Origin: Alphaproteobacteria bacterium
GTDB lineage: Bacteria; Pseudomonadota; Alphaproteobacteria; Micavibrionales; UBA2020
Assembly: GCA_016124645.1 (NCBI GenBank)
Contig: WGNE01000031.1
Location: 1-59,556 of the forward strand
Reading direction: 5' to 3'
Length of the DNA: 59,556 bases
Each line of letters opens with the position of its first letter. The stretch's first letter is position 1. Position numbers and translations under genes: made by a program. This document shows positions 9,269 through 17,675 of the stretch, piece by piece. The notes under the pieces are model-generated. The model was not told the origin of the DNA and did not search any database. It saw only the letters and a program-made list of their open reading frames with translations.

Positions 9269-12200
9269 CTACTTCGGCCCATCGACAGGCGGGGGTTCGG
9301 CCTTGCCGCCGCCTTGTTTGCCGTCGTCGCCGGCCTTGCCTTCTTCACCGCCCGCTTCCCCTTCGCCGCCCTGCCCGTCGGGGCTGGCGATGGCTTCGAG
9401 GCTTTTCTTCTTGGCGGCCTCTTCATTGGCCGAGGGTCTTTTCGGCTTGGGCTCCTCGATATCCTCGATGCGCACCTTGGTCAGGGCGACCATTTCCTCG
9501 ACGATGACGTTGATGACCGCGCCCATGTTCGCCTCTTCCGTCTTGCCCTTGTCGGACAGGTCGGCGATGCGTCGCTTGATCTCGTTGCGCGCGGAGCCGC
9601 CGGGGAAGTTCGCCCCCAGCAGGCGGCGGGCATGCGCCGCGCCCAGACGCGTGTAGAGGCGGTTGCGCACCGCCACGTCCTCGGTCGTGGTCGAGAAGGC
9701 CCAGAGTTCAAGCGGGCCCAGCGTGTTGATGAGGTGCTGTTCGTACTTGCCTTCCGTCGTGCCCAGAACCAGCAGCGCCGGCGCTCCGCCCGCTTTCGGG
9801 CCGGTCAGCTTGTGGCGGATGATCCAGCGCGCGGTATCGGTCAGGCCGAAGGTGTCCTGCGTAGCCTGAACCGCGCCGTCGGAAATGGCGGTACCCAGAA
9901 CCCAGACGCCCGTGGCCAGATCGACCATGTCGTCGTCGAAGTCGTCCAGCATCTGGGAGGCCAGAATGATCTGGATCCCGCGCTTGCGGCCCTCGCGCAC
10001 GTCGCGCACGATCTGCGCGCGCACGGCCTTGGTCTTGCTGGTGCGGTGGAACTCGTCGTAGCAAAGACGCTTGGGCGTCTCCGCGAATTCGCGCAGGCGC
10101 TTGTCGTGATAGGCGCGGTATTTTTCCGGCATCTGGGCCAGCGCTTCCTCGTTGATCCACCACGGCGTGACCAGCGCGTGGCGGGCCAGCATATACATGA
10201 CGGCGGTCTGGCGGTCGGAAGCCGCGTCGCCCGCGGGGCAGACGTCGGCAAGGTCGAGCGCGCAGATGCGGTTCTCGTTCAGCGAGAATTTCGTGACCGA
10301 GGCCAGAATCGGGAATTCGCGGACGGCGGAGGTGATCATGCGCTCGAAGGCGTGGATAACGCCCTCGCTCGAGGCGCCGATGGAGGTTTCTTCCAGCAGG
10401 TTCTTGATCTGCGGACGGCGCGCGGCGGCGACCGCGTCGCCCAGCGTGGGCATGGCGTAGCGTTGCGCGATGCCGGCGGCATAGGTCGCGCCCTTGTCGA
10501 AGAGCATATCGACCACGTCCCACCAATAGGTGCCGGCGGGCAGGGCAAGGTCATACTCGCGGATCGCGTCGTCCACCACCTGGTCGATGCGCGGCAGGTA
10601 GGGGCGCGGCTCGGCGTTGGCGGTGTTGTCGTCGCGCCAGCGGAACATCTCGTCCACGACCATCCCCGCCAGCTGGGCGATGCCGTCGTAGGGCTCCATC
10701 TGGCCGGGCGGGGTGCAGAGCAGGATGATCAGCTCGATAAGGAAGCTTCGTTCCGTCACCTGCGGGATGCGCATGCCGAGCTTGGTGTCGAAGGGGTTGA
10801 TGGCGAACTGGTTCGTCATCTGCAGGCGGAAGGAGGTCACCTCCTGCCGGCGGTTGGGCGGCAGCGCGTCCTTGAGCAGCGAGACGAGGCCCGCGGAAGA
10901 CGGGCCGATGTCGATGACCGCGATGAAGGGCAGCTGCGACAGGCCCGCCGTCAGGCAGGTGCCGAGGTTGAGCGTGTTCATCAAAACCGACTTGCCGCCG
11001 CCGGGCTGGGCGAAGACGAGGTCGAACCATGTCGTGGTCACGTTCGTGCCGGTCTGATAGGGCCAGACGCGGCCGTCGGGCGTGCGCAAAAGAATGGCTC
11101 CCTTGTCGAACGGACTGGAGGCGCGCTGCCAGGGCATGAGCTTCATGACCTCGTAGAGCGGCGCGACGGCGGCGGGCGCGGTCGAGCCGCAGTGGATGGC
11201 AAGCGCGGAAGACATGATCTGGTCGAGAGGGTCGCCGGAGATATGCGAGACCTGTGCGTAGCCCCATGATTCCGCCGCCTGCGTGAGGGCGGAAAGACGG
11301 TCTTCCAGCAGGTCCATGTTGTCCTTCGGCGCCCATGTCGCGAAGGAAATGCGCAGCTTGACGATCGGCTCGCTGCGCGACATCTCGTTCAGCGCCTCGA
11401 GCGCGTCCTTGACCTGCTTGTTCTCCGCATTGGTCACGGCGAAGATGGAGGAAAGAAAGGATTGCATGGCCATGCCCTGAATCCCCCCGCCCTCAAGCAG
11501 GAAGGAGATGCGGAAGGGCGCCTTGGCCTCGGTCATGCGCGCGAGGAACTGCGGGAAGGGGATCGGGTCCGTGGGGCCCAGCACCATATCGACGCCGGCC
11601 CAGAGGTACTTGCCCATCTCGACGCAGTGGCTGTTGATGACGCGGGCGGAAGCCATGGTGAGCTGCTGGCGCAGCGTCGGCCAGAGAATCTCGGACATGT
11701 CGCCCTTGTGCTCGGGCGCGCGCGGCACGATCTTGTCGCCCGGCAGGTTGGCGCGCCAGGAGCTTTCGGAACTTTGCTGCAGGAGGTTGGCGCGGATCAC
11801 GGCCAGCGCCTCGTGCACCTCCATCTCGACCGCCTGAATGCCCATCTCATGCAGGGAGACGACGGTGGAGGAAACGAAACTGCGGTGGCGCGTGCGCAGG
11901 CCCTCGATGCCGGCGAAGGGATATTGCGCGTCTTCCGTCTTCACCCATTTCTTGCTGCGCGCGCGTTCGGCCTCGCGCGCCATGTCGGACTTGGAGAGAA
12001 TCGCCGGGCGCGTCCAGAGGACGAAGTAGATTTCCTCCCACGCGAGGTAGTGGCTGAGGTGCTTCGCGCGTTCCTCGAAAATATCGTCGATGTCGAGCCC
12101 GACGTTGCGCGCCGCGACGAAGTTGGGGCGCAGCAGCTTGCGGATTTCCGTCTGGATGCGCTCGGGGTTGCGGCTGAAATAGACCTGAATGGCGTGACCC

Positions 12201-12430
12201 GGCCGGTCGAAGCGCGTCCCGAGCTTCACGACGCAGTCGGAAAGAATTTTCTGGTATTCGTCGTCCCCGATGATCTGGCGCGCGCCGTCCACCTTGACGA
12301 GCGTGATGAGGGATCCGTCCTCCGAGGCCAGGGTCTTGGGCCCGTCCGCCGTTTCAAGGCGGATGAAGGACTCGACGGGCTGGCGCACCAACCGCGTGAG
12401 AGGCTTGAGAATGTTGTCGAAAATACCCAT
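9269..12430 (-). CDS. icmB: Dot/Icm secretion ATPase DotO/IcmB
   Basis: This 1053-residue cytoplasmic ATPase belongs to the DotO/IcmB (IncI TraU) family, a VirB4-like motor at the base of type IVB machines. The Walker A motif AQPGGGKS is at residues 474-481 and a YDEFHRT motif (Walker B-like region) lies in the C-terminal third. The length is close to that of Legionella IcmB. The Gly/Lys/Glu-rich last ~70 residues look disordered and lineage-specific. The ATG at 12430 is preferred over 12463 because GGGAAG lies just upstream. It is the last gene of the leftward icm cluster, separated from icmJ by 262 bases, so it may have its own promoter. Confidence 0.92.
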   Translation of the reverse strand: MGIFDNILKPLTRLVRQPVESFIRLETADGPKTLASEDGSLITLVKVDGARQIIGDDEYQKILSDCVVKLGTRFDRPGHAIQVYFSRNPERIQTEIRKLLRPNFVAARNVGLDIDDIFEERAKHLSHYLAWEEIYFVLWTRPAILSKSDMAREAERARSKKWVKTEDAQYPFAGIEGLRTRHRSFVSSTVVSLHEMGIQAVEMEVHEALAVIRANLLQQSSESSWRANLPGDKIVPRAPEHKGDMSEILWPTLRQQLTMASARVINSHCVEMGKYLWAGVDMVLGPTDPIPFPQFLARMTEAKAPFRISFLLEGGGIQGMAMQSFLSSIFAVTNAENKQVKDALEALNEMSRSEPIVKLRISFATWAPKDNMDLLEDRLSALTQAAESWGYAQVSHISGDPLDQIMSSALAIHCGSTAPAAVAPLYEVMKLMPWQRASSPFDKGAILLRTPDGRVWPYQTGTNVTTTWFDLVFAQPGGGKSVLMNTLNLGTCLTAGLSQLPFIAVIDIGPSSAGLVSLLKDALPPNRRQEVTSFRLQMTNQFAINPFDTKLGMRIPQVTERSFLIELIILLCTPPGQMEPYDGIAQLAGMVVDEMFRWRDDNTANAEPRPYLPRIDQVVDDAIREYDLALPAGTYWWDVVDMLFDKGATYAAGIAQRYAMPTLGDAVAAARRPQIKNLLEETSIGASSEGVIHAFERMITSAVREFPILASVTKFSLNENRICALDLADVCPAGDAASDRQTAVMYMLARHALVTPWWINEEALAQMPEKYRAYHDKRLREFAETPKRLCYDEFHRTSKTKAVRAQIVRDVREGRKRGIQIILASQMLDDFDDDMVDLATGVWVLGTAISDGAVQATQDTFGLTDTARWIIRHKLTGPKAGGAPALLVLGTTEGKYEQHLINTLGPLELWAFSTTTEDVAVRNRLYTRLGAAHARRLLGANFPGGSARNEIKRRIADLSDKGKTEEANMGAVINVIVEEMVALTKVRIEDIEEPKPKRPSANEEAAKKKSLEAIASPDGQGGEGEAGGEEGKAGDDGKQGGGKAEPPPVDGPK

Positions 12431-12692
12431 TAATGCTTCCCGCTGCTCTCTTCCCCTAAACATCAGGGTAGATTAGATTTATTAATATATACCAAAAGCT
12501 TGCGCGGTAAAAAGAGAGAATTGTTCAAAAATCGATATCGCAGGACATAAAACGCGAAGGCCGCGAAGCGCGCCCGTGTCCCTCCGCTTTTTGATATGGT
12601 CCGTGGACAAGGCGCGAACATGCCGACGTGCAAAAAAGCCGGGGGTTTTTTCTGGATATACGCGATTCAGATTCTGAAAAGTTTTAGCGGCG
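12431..12692 (-). other. spacer between icmJ and icmB, possible icmB promoter
   Basis: No gene is convincing here. Near the icmB start, the leftward strand reads TTTACC, 16 bases, then TATATT, which could be a promoter. The match is weak. Confidence 0.3.
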
Positions 12693-13433
12693 TCACGCGC
12701 TTTCGGCTTCGCCGGGTTCCTCGGTAACGGGCGGGGAGGATGCGCCAAGCCCCGTCTTCATATCGTAAAAAAGCTTGACCCATTTGCGCGGCGGCGTTTC
12801 GCCGAAGGGACCGTCCTTAGAGCGCCAATAGGCGAGAATCTGCGGAAACTGGTTGAACTCGAGATCGCCTTCCTTGATGATCCGCCGGTCGAGCGGCAAC
12901 ACCCGAAAGCCTTTCAGCTTGTTCATGCGCAGCCGGTATTCCTTCGATTCAAGAAAATCCTGCAAGACGGTGGCGAGGATTTTCGGGCTGTCGGTGCCCA
13001 GACGGTTCTGCGCCTCTTCCTTGCGCGCGAGCAAGGCCTCCATCGCGTCGCGCGCGGCATCGGCCATCGGCCCTTGGGAAATGCGGGCGACGTAAATCGC
13101 GCGGCACAGGTGGTGCAGCGCGGCCTGCCCGATTTCCGGCAGCCAGATGACGGCGCCGGACTGCATGCGATCGACGCGCTCGAGGTGGAAACACTGGAAA
13201 CAGAAGGTGCAGGCCGTGGCATAGGCATCTGCGCCCTTGGCCTTGCTGTCCTTGCCGATGAAATTGACTTCCTGGTATTTGCGCGACTGGAAACCGCAGT
13301 AACGGCAGGTATTGTCGTCGCGCGCCAATATCTCCGCCCTCAACTCTTCCGCCGGATCGTGAACGTCCCCGGACAGAATACGCCCGGCCTCAGATAATCC
13401 GCTGACGCCGGGCGTGATCCTTAAATAAGCCAT
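12693..13433 (-). CDS. icmJ: Dot/Icm coupling-complex protein DotN/IcmJ
   Basis: This 246-residue soluble protein has an HNH-like zinc site: C43-x2-C46 (NTCRYCGFQ) and C75-x2-C78-x2-C81 (ACTFCFQCFH). This is the hallmark of IcmJ/DotN, which belongs to the type IV coupling complex with DotL and DotM in Legionella. Its place between icmD and icmB matches the Legionella order exactly. The ATG at 13433 has GGAGCG about 11 bases upstream and starts 25 bases after the icmD stop. DotL, DotM and IcmS/W are not in this window. The zinc site is structural in Legionella; nuclease activity is not implied. Confidence 0.82.
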   Translation of the reverse strand: MAYLRITPGVSGLSEAGRILSGDVHDPAEELRAEILARDDNTCRYCGFQSRKYQEVNFIGKDSKAKGADAYATACTFCFQCFHLERVDRMQSGAVIWLPEIGQAALHHLCRAIYVARISQGPMADAARDAMEALLARKEEAQNRLGTDSPKILATVLQDFLESKEYRLRMNKLKGFRVLPLDRRIIKEGDLEFNQFPQILAYWRSKDGPFGETPPRKWVKLFYDMKTGLGASSPPVTEEPGEAESA

Positions 13434-13458
13434 ATTCGCTTACAACGCTCCAGTAATC

Positions 13459-13863
13459 TTACGGTGCGCTGAAGGCGGACGTGGAACCGAGGGTCAGCTG
13501 GCCGGCCGAAATGCCGTTCAGCGAACTGTTCGAGATGGAACCCTGCATTGCCGCTTCGATAAAGGGGAATGACAGAAGACCACCACCGCAGCCGATACGG
13601 ACCAAGCCGTCCTTCAGCGGGGTGTTGTTCGGGTTGTCCACGTGCTGCTTGAGCTTGAAGATGCCGGCAACGCCAAGACCGCCGCCGCCGAGATAGCACA
13701 CGGTCGAGATCAGACCGGTGAAGTTCGACGTCGCGGTAATGATGTGGTTCGACATGTCCCTGAACGTCAACGCGGTACCTGCGTAGGCGCCGGCGTTGCT
13801 GCCTGCGATCACGCCCATTGTCGCGATCGCAGCGAGTTTATGTGATAATTTTGACCGTTTCAT
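13459..13863 (-). CDS. icmD: small Dot/Icm membrane protein, IcmD/DotP-like
   Basis: This 134-residue inner-membrane protein has an N-terminal signal-type helix ending near AYA. Two further hydrophobic segments flank the loop KLKQHVDNPNNTPLKDG. Size, topology and position between icmC and icmJ fit IcmD/DotP. The start at 13863 has AGGAG about 9 bases upstream. Residues 35-110 closely match the N-terminal half of the upstream IcmC-like protein, so the two are paralogous. Small Dot/Icm membrane proteins diverge strongly, so the name rests on synteny plus the DNP loop. Confidence 0.68.
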   Translation of the reverse strand: MKRSKLSHKLAAIATMGVIAGSNAGAYAGTALTFRDMSNHIITATSNFTGLISTVCYLGGGGLGVAGIFKLKQHVDNPNNTPLKDGLVRIGCGGGLLSFPFIEAAMQGSISNSSLNGISAGQLTLGSTSAFSAP

Positions 13864-13929
13864 ATTTTAGTTCTCCTTCACTTACACACATTAATAATTA
13901 TTGTAGCATGTATTATTTTTACATGTCCA

Positions 13930-14883
13930 CTAGCTAAATGACAGGCCGCTTGCGACGGGGTTGATCCCGACGGTGTACTGGAGGGCGTTGATGAGCTCCC
14001 CAATGTTTATCGCAAGTGCCCCGCCGAACAGGAACGTCAAGCCCTGCGCCATGGTCGCTCCTTGCTGACCATCGGCGAAGTTTTTCAAGACGAACCATCC
14101 TCTGATGAAGGCGATGTATCCGACGATGATGACGAACACCTCGACGCCTTCCAAAACCGCTTCGATTTTCTGCCTGTCGGCCGCATCGGGCATGACCGAG
14201 GTGGCGACGGATATTTTGGTCAGCAGTTCATTATCCCCCATGAGGCTGCTGACGAAGACCCCGATCGTGGAGCCGAAGTTGAACAGAGCGCCCGATGCCA
14301 GGAACGTCATGATCGTACCGAAACCGGCCGGCCCGCGCGGGCCTTCCTCCATCCGCTTGGTCAGGCGCGAAATCCCCACCAGTAGCAGCCCGATGCCCGA
14401 CAGATAAGCGAAGGCCGTCAAAAGCCATTCCATAGGCCCCGCGATGTTGGACATCATCATCACGACCATGTGGTCGAGACCGTCAGCCGTCAGCGCGGTC
14501 GCCGTATTGGCGCCCCAGCTGCTGATGTAAGCCTTGCCCGCGCCGAAGGTGTTGGTTCCGAACATCGAGCCGTGAACGGCCCGGATCGTGAAGGGCAGGG
14601 AAAGCATCATCCCGCCCGCCAGCATCCGTTTCACGCCCGCACTGATCGGCGTTTGCTGCGGGTTATCGACGTGATCCTTGAATTTATAGATGGCGATGAC
14701 GCCAAGACTGCCGCCCATCAGGTAAGCGATGGTGCTCATGATGCCGGTCAGACCCGCCCAGGAAAGCCGGACGTGGTTCATGATATCGCCGAGCTTCTGG
14801 CTGCCGGCATAGGCGGAGGCCGTATTCGCCAGCGCAAATATCGTCACAAAAAGGAAAATATTCAGAAACCGCCGGTTTCTCAT
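13930..14883 (-). CDS. icmC: IcmC/DotE-like membrane protein with IcmD-like N-terminal half
   Basis: This 317-residue polytopic membrane protein has two parts. Residues ~20-110 match the neighbouring IcmD-like protein, sharing the loop FKDHVDNPQQTPISAG and the following hydrophobic helix. Residues ~130-317 look like IcmC/DotE, with a helix then ISRLTKRMEEGPRG, and later hydrophobic segments. The whole is longer than Legionella IcmC (about 190 residues), suggesting fusion or duplication. The ATG at 14883 has GAGGGTG upstream; an ATG at 14907 is an alternative. A leader-like hydrophobic N-terminus is present. The gene is preceded by a hairpin and a Fur-type palindrome. Confidence 0.7.
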   Translation of the reverse strand: MRNRRFLNIFLFVTIFALANTASAYAGSQKLGDIMNHVRLSWAGLTGIMSTIAYLMGGSLGVIAIYKFKDHVDNPQQTPISAGVKRMLAGGMMLSLPFTIRAVHGSMFGTNTFGAGKAYISSWGANTATALTADGLDHMVVMMMSNIAGPMEWLLTAFAYLSGIGLLLVGISRLTKRMEEGPRGPAGFGTIMTFLASGALFNFGSTIGVFVSSLMGDNELLTKISVATSVMPDAADRQKIEAVLEGVEVFVIIVGYIAFIRGWFVLKNFADGQQGATMAQGLTFLFGGALAINIGELINALQYTVGINPVASGLSFS

Positions 14884-15061
14884 CGGCACACCCTCATTTC
14901 GCCCCACCCGAAAGCCACATACTTCTATTACATCACCTTTTTCTCATATGCGCAAATGCACTTTATATCCGCGTATGTCGGGACTATATAATAAGTTATT
15001 GATACATATGTATTTTATTGTTTTAAAATACCTTGGCCGCACCCCCTGAACCACCTTCGGA

Positions 15062-15085
15062 AAAAGATGGAAAAATCCATCTTTT
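15062..15085 (-). terminator. hairpin after icmG, terminator-like
   Basis: A perfect 10-bp stem AAAAGATGGA / TCCATCTTTT has a 4-base loop and is followed leftward by a run of T. It is AT-rich, so of moderate strength. It could separate icmLKEG transcripts from icmCDJB. Confidence 0.5.
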
Positions 15086-15099
15086 GAGAATCATTCTCA
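15085..15099. promoter_or_regulatory. Fur-type 7-1-7 palindrome
   Basis: TGAGAATCATTCTCA is a perfect 7-1-7 inverted repeat. It differs from the classical Fur half-site (TGATAAT) at one base per arm. It lies 22 bases beyond the icmG stop and 202 bases upstream of icmC, next to a terminator-like hairpin. It could be an iron-regulated operator for icmCDJB, or simply an extra stem of the terminator. Confidence 0.45.
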
Positions 15100-15120
15100 G
15101 ACTTCAGGGCAAGCAACGGC

Positions 15121-16332
15121 TTACTGCCTGACCTTGCCGTGCGTCCCTGTTACGACCCAGCGTCCGCCCGCATCCTGGGATACGTCGGTCACCTTGCCGA
15201 TTCCGGGCAGGGAGCTGCCGACGGAAACCGTCCGCATGTCGTCCGACCCCTTGGCGGAGACCCAGGCCGTGCCGGGCTTGGCCGATTTCAGGACCCAATG
15301 AGTGGAAACCGCGGCATGTGCAGGAGCTGCATGATGCGTCGCCGCCTGCGTCGCTTTGTGGTGCGTGACGGCGGGCGCCGCATGGCGCGAAGCGGAGCCG
15401 GAAGACATTTCACGGCGCAGCTGGTCGATGCTCGATTGCAGGGCCGCAAGATCGGACTTGCGCACCGCGCTGGCCGCCATGTCGTTCAACTTGCTCTCCA
15501 GCGCGCCGACCTTCGTTTCCAGCGCCTGAATGCGGTTGTCGATCGCACGCATATCCGCCGTTTGCGGTGCGGCAACGGGAGAGGCTTCCTCAGGCGGCGA
15601 CTTTATTTCCTGAGGCGGCGGAATCGGCGATTCGATCTTGCCGGTTGCCCCGGCTTTCGCCCCGATCGCTTCCGGCATCAAAAGCTGCGCGCCTGCTGCT
15701 TTTTTCTTTTCGGGCGAAGCGTCAGGGGGCGAGATGGACAGCGGATCCTTCTGCTCTCCACCCAGCATAGGATTTTGCACCGTGGGGCCCGATGACGCCT
15801 GATGACCGCTGCTCCCATAGACGGGCACCATTTGTTCCGGCGGCGCAATGGGCGCCTGCTTCAGTTCGGGCGTCGGCAATTGCATTTCAGGCTTGGCTTC
15901 GGAAACGACGGGCGCGGGCAGGGCGATTTCCGGCGACACGGAGAGCCTGGTGTCCCCGCTCCCCATGCTCAGCGGATCGTTTTTGACGGGAGCGTTGTTA
16001 TTCTTTCCCGCCGCCGTCTGCGTCGCCGGTTTCGGCTGGGGCGGCGCTTTCTTGAGCGCCGTCTTGACGGGAGCAGCGGCGGGCGTGATGCCGGGAATGG
16101 CGAAAGGCAGTTTGACGAGCCCCATTTTCGCGGCGCCGACGGTGCCGCCGCCACCCAGAAGAATGAGAATCAGCAAAAGCTTGCCGAAGCCGCCGCCGGA
16201 TTTCTTGGCTGCGGGCGCGGGAGCGTCCATCCCCGCGGGCATGTCGCCGTCCATTTCCATGTCGCCGGCATCCGCCTGTTCGAACTCATCGCCTTCCAGG
16301 CCGAAATCTTCGTCAAAGTCGCTGTTCGTCAT
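15121..16332 (-). CDS. icmG: IcmG/DotF-like bitopic membrane protein
   Basis: This 403-residue protein has an acidic cytoplasmic N-terminus (residues 1-45) and one membrane helix (about 50-70). A long Pro/Ala-rich periplasmic linker, a coiled coil (~265-315) and a His/Ala-rich stretch follow. The globular C-terminus starts THWVLKSAKPGTAWV. IcmG/DotF (IncI TraP) is an inner-membrane core component with this topology. The call rests on topology and on its place between icmE and icmC. The start overlaps the icmE stop in an ATGA, so translation is coupled. It is longer than Legionella IcmG, mainly through the linker. Confidence 0.62.
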   Translation of the reverse strand: MTNSDFDEDFGLEGDEFEQADAGDMEMDGDMPAGMDAPAPAAKKSGGGFGKLLLILILLGGGGTVGAAKMGLVKLPFAIPGITPAAAPVKTALKKAPPQPKPATQTAAGKNNNAPVKNDPLSMGSGDTRLSVSPEIALPAPVVSEAKPEMQLPTPELKQAPIAPPEQMVPVYGSSGHQASSGPTVQNPMLGGEQKDPLSISPPDASPEKKKAAGAQLLMPEAIGAKAGATGKIESPIPPPQEIKSPPEEASPVAAPQTADMRAIDNRIQALETKVGALESKLNDMAASAVRKSDLAALQSSIDQLRREMSSGSASRHAAPAVTHHKATQAATHHAAPAHAAVSTHWVLKSAKPGTAWVSAKGSDDMRTVSVGSSLPGIGKVTDVSQDAGGRWVVTGTHGKVRQ

Positions 16333-17675
16333 TGTGAGACACTCTTGGTTGTTACGGAATCGAGGAACAGGATGCCCATCGTCGTTCCTTTGTGAACGAT
16401 GATCGTCACAGGCTTGTTGGCGTCCTGGCTGATGATGGAACTGACGGTGTTTGACGCGCTCGACAGACCGGCGTTGGTGGCCTGCTTGCTCGTCGGCGCC
16501 GGGTTGTCGGTCGCCACGCCGCCGCCCGAGGTCGTCGTCGTCGTCGTCCCCGTCGTCGCCAGGGCCTGCGTATAGCTCGTCAGGAAGGCGGCGGCGGCAG
16601 GCAGGATGATGCGGCGCAGGTAGTGGTGATTGACCTCCGATTGTTCGGCGGGCAGCGTGGTGTTCTCGTCCAGCGCCATGCCGCTCACGGTATAGGTCAC
16701 GCCGTCCTTGACGATGCGGGTGAACTGCAGCGTCAGGTATTCGTCATGTTTAGCGAAAGAACCCAGCGCCTTGCCGCCCTCGAAGGGGCCGGAGAGGATC
16801 ATCGCCATGGCCGGGCTTGGAATGTCCGAGTTCAGCTCGGTCAGCAGCTGCGCATAGGCGATGCTGCCCGGCGCCACGATCAGCTTGGCCTTGGCCTCCT
16901 CATTGCCGCCGCCGCCAGTGCCGCCAGTGCCGCCACTGGCACCGGTATCCGCACCGCCGTTGGCCTGCTGCTGTTGCTGCTGCGCCTGCTGTTGCTTGCG
17001 CTCTTCCTGCTGTTGCTTGACATAGGCCGAATTCTCGTTCGTCACCTTGATCATGGAGGCGCCGCGGGGCGTTTGCTGGTGGATGATCACGCGCATCTGC
17101 GCGGCCAGCGCCTTGGCGACGTTCGGGTCCATCTTGATCTGCTGGACGGGCGTGATCGGCTTGACCGGCGCCGCAATCCGGGGCGGCGGCGGCTGATCGG
17201 GCACGTGCTCCTGCGCGGCGCTCATCCGGGCCATCTCGGCCTTCTGGCGCCATTCGCGCAGCGGGTCGTCCTGCGGGGTCGGCGCGGGCGGCGGCAAAGC
17301 CAGCGCATCTGACTGCGACGTACCGGTGGGCGTATTGATCGAGCTCCCGCCATGCTTGGCCGCTTCTTCGGCACGCCTTTTGTTGGCGAGCTCGATCTGT
17401 TTCTGGTAGATCGGATCGTTCTTGGTCTTGCCTATCGTAGTCTTGACGCTTGAACCACCCTTGGCGACGACCGACTTGGTCGTCTGTTCCTCATCACCCG
17501 CGAAGAACGTCAGATAGACGCCGACCAGCAGGCCAAGGCCCAGCACAACCGCCCCGATCTTGAGCATCGGATTGCTGTCCCATGTCTCTTTCAGGGAGGC
17601 CCGCGCCGCGGGTTCCTGGTCGAAATCTTCCTGCGTATCGATGATATCGATATCGTTGTCGTCATCATGCGTCAT
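16329..17675 (-). CDS. icmE: DotG/IcmE core protein, short form
   Basis: This 448-residue VirB10-like core channel protein has a charged cytoplasmic N-terminus and a membrane helix at about 38-60. The linker contains Gln-rich and Gly/Thr-rich low-complexity runs. A conserved C-terminal domain (~250-448) includes PGSIAYAQLLTELNSDIPSP, GPFEGGKALGSF and the closing TMGILFLDSV. Legionella DotG is over 1000 residues because of a long periplasmic repeat region, which is absent here. ATGA overlaps tie it to icmK upstream and icmG downstream. DotG spans the inner membrane and forms the central channel with DotH. Confidence 0.8.
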   Translation of the reverse strand: MTHDDDNDIDIIDTQEDFDQEPAARASLKETWDSNPMLKIGAVVLGLGLLVGVYLTFFAGDEEQTTKSVVAKGGSSVKTTIGKTKNDPIYQKQIELANKRRAEEAAKHGGSSINTPTGTSQSDALALPPPAPTPQDDPLREWRQKAEMARMSAAQEHVPDQPPPPRIAAPVKPITPVQQIKMDPNVAKALAAQMRVIIHQQTPRGASMIKVTNENSAYVKQQQEERKQQQAQQQQQQANGGADTGASGGTGGTGGGGNEEAKAKLIVAPGSIAYAQLLTELNSDIPSPAMAMILSGPFEGGKALGSFAKHDEYLTLQFTRIVKDGVTYTVSGMALDENTTLPAEQSEVNHHYLRRIILPAAAAFLTSYTQALATTGTTTTTTSGGGVATDNPAPTSKQATNAGLSSASNTVSSIISQDANKPVTIIVHKGTTMGILFLDSVTTKSVSQ

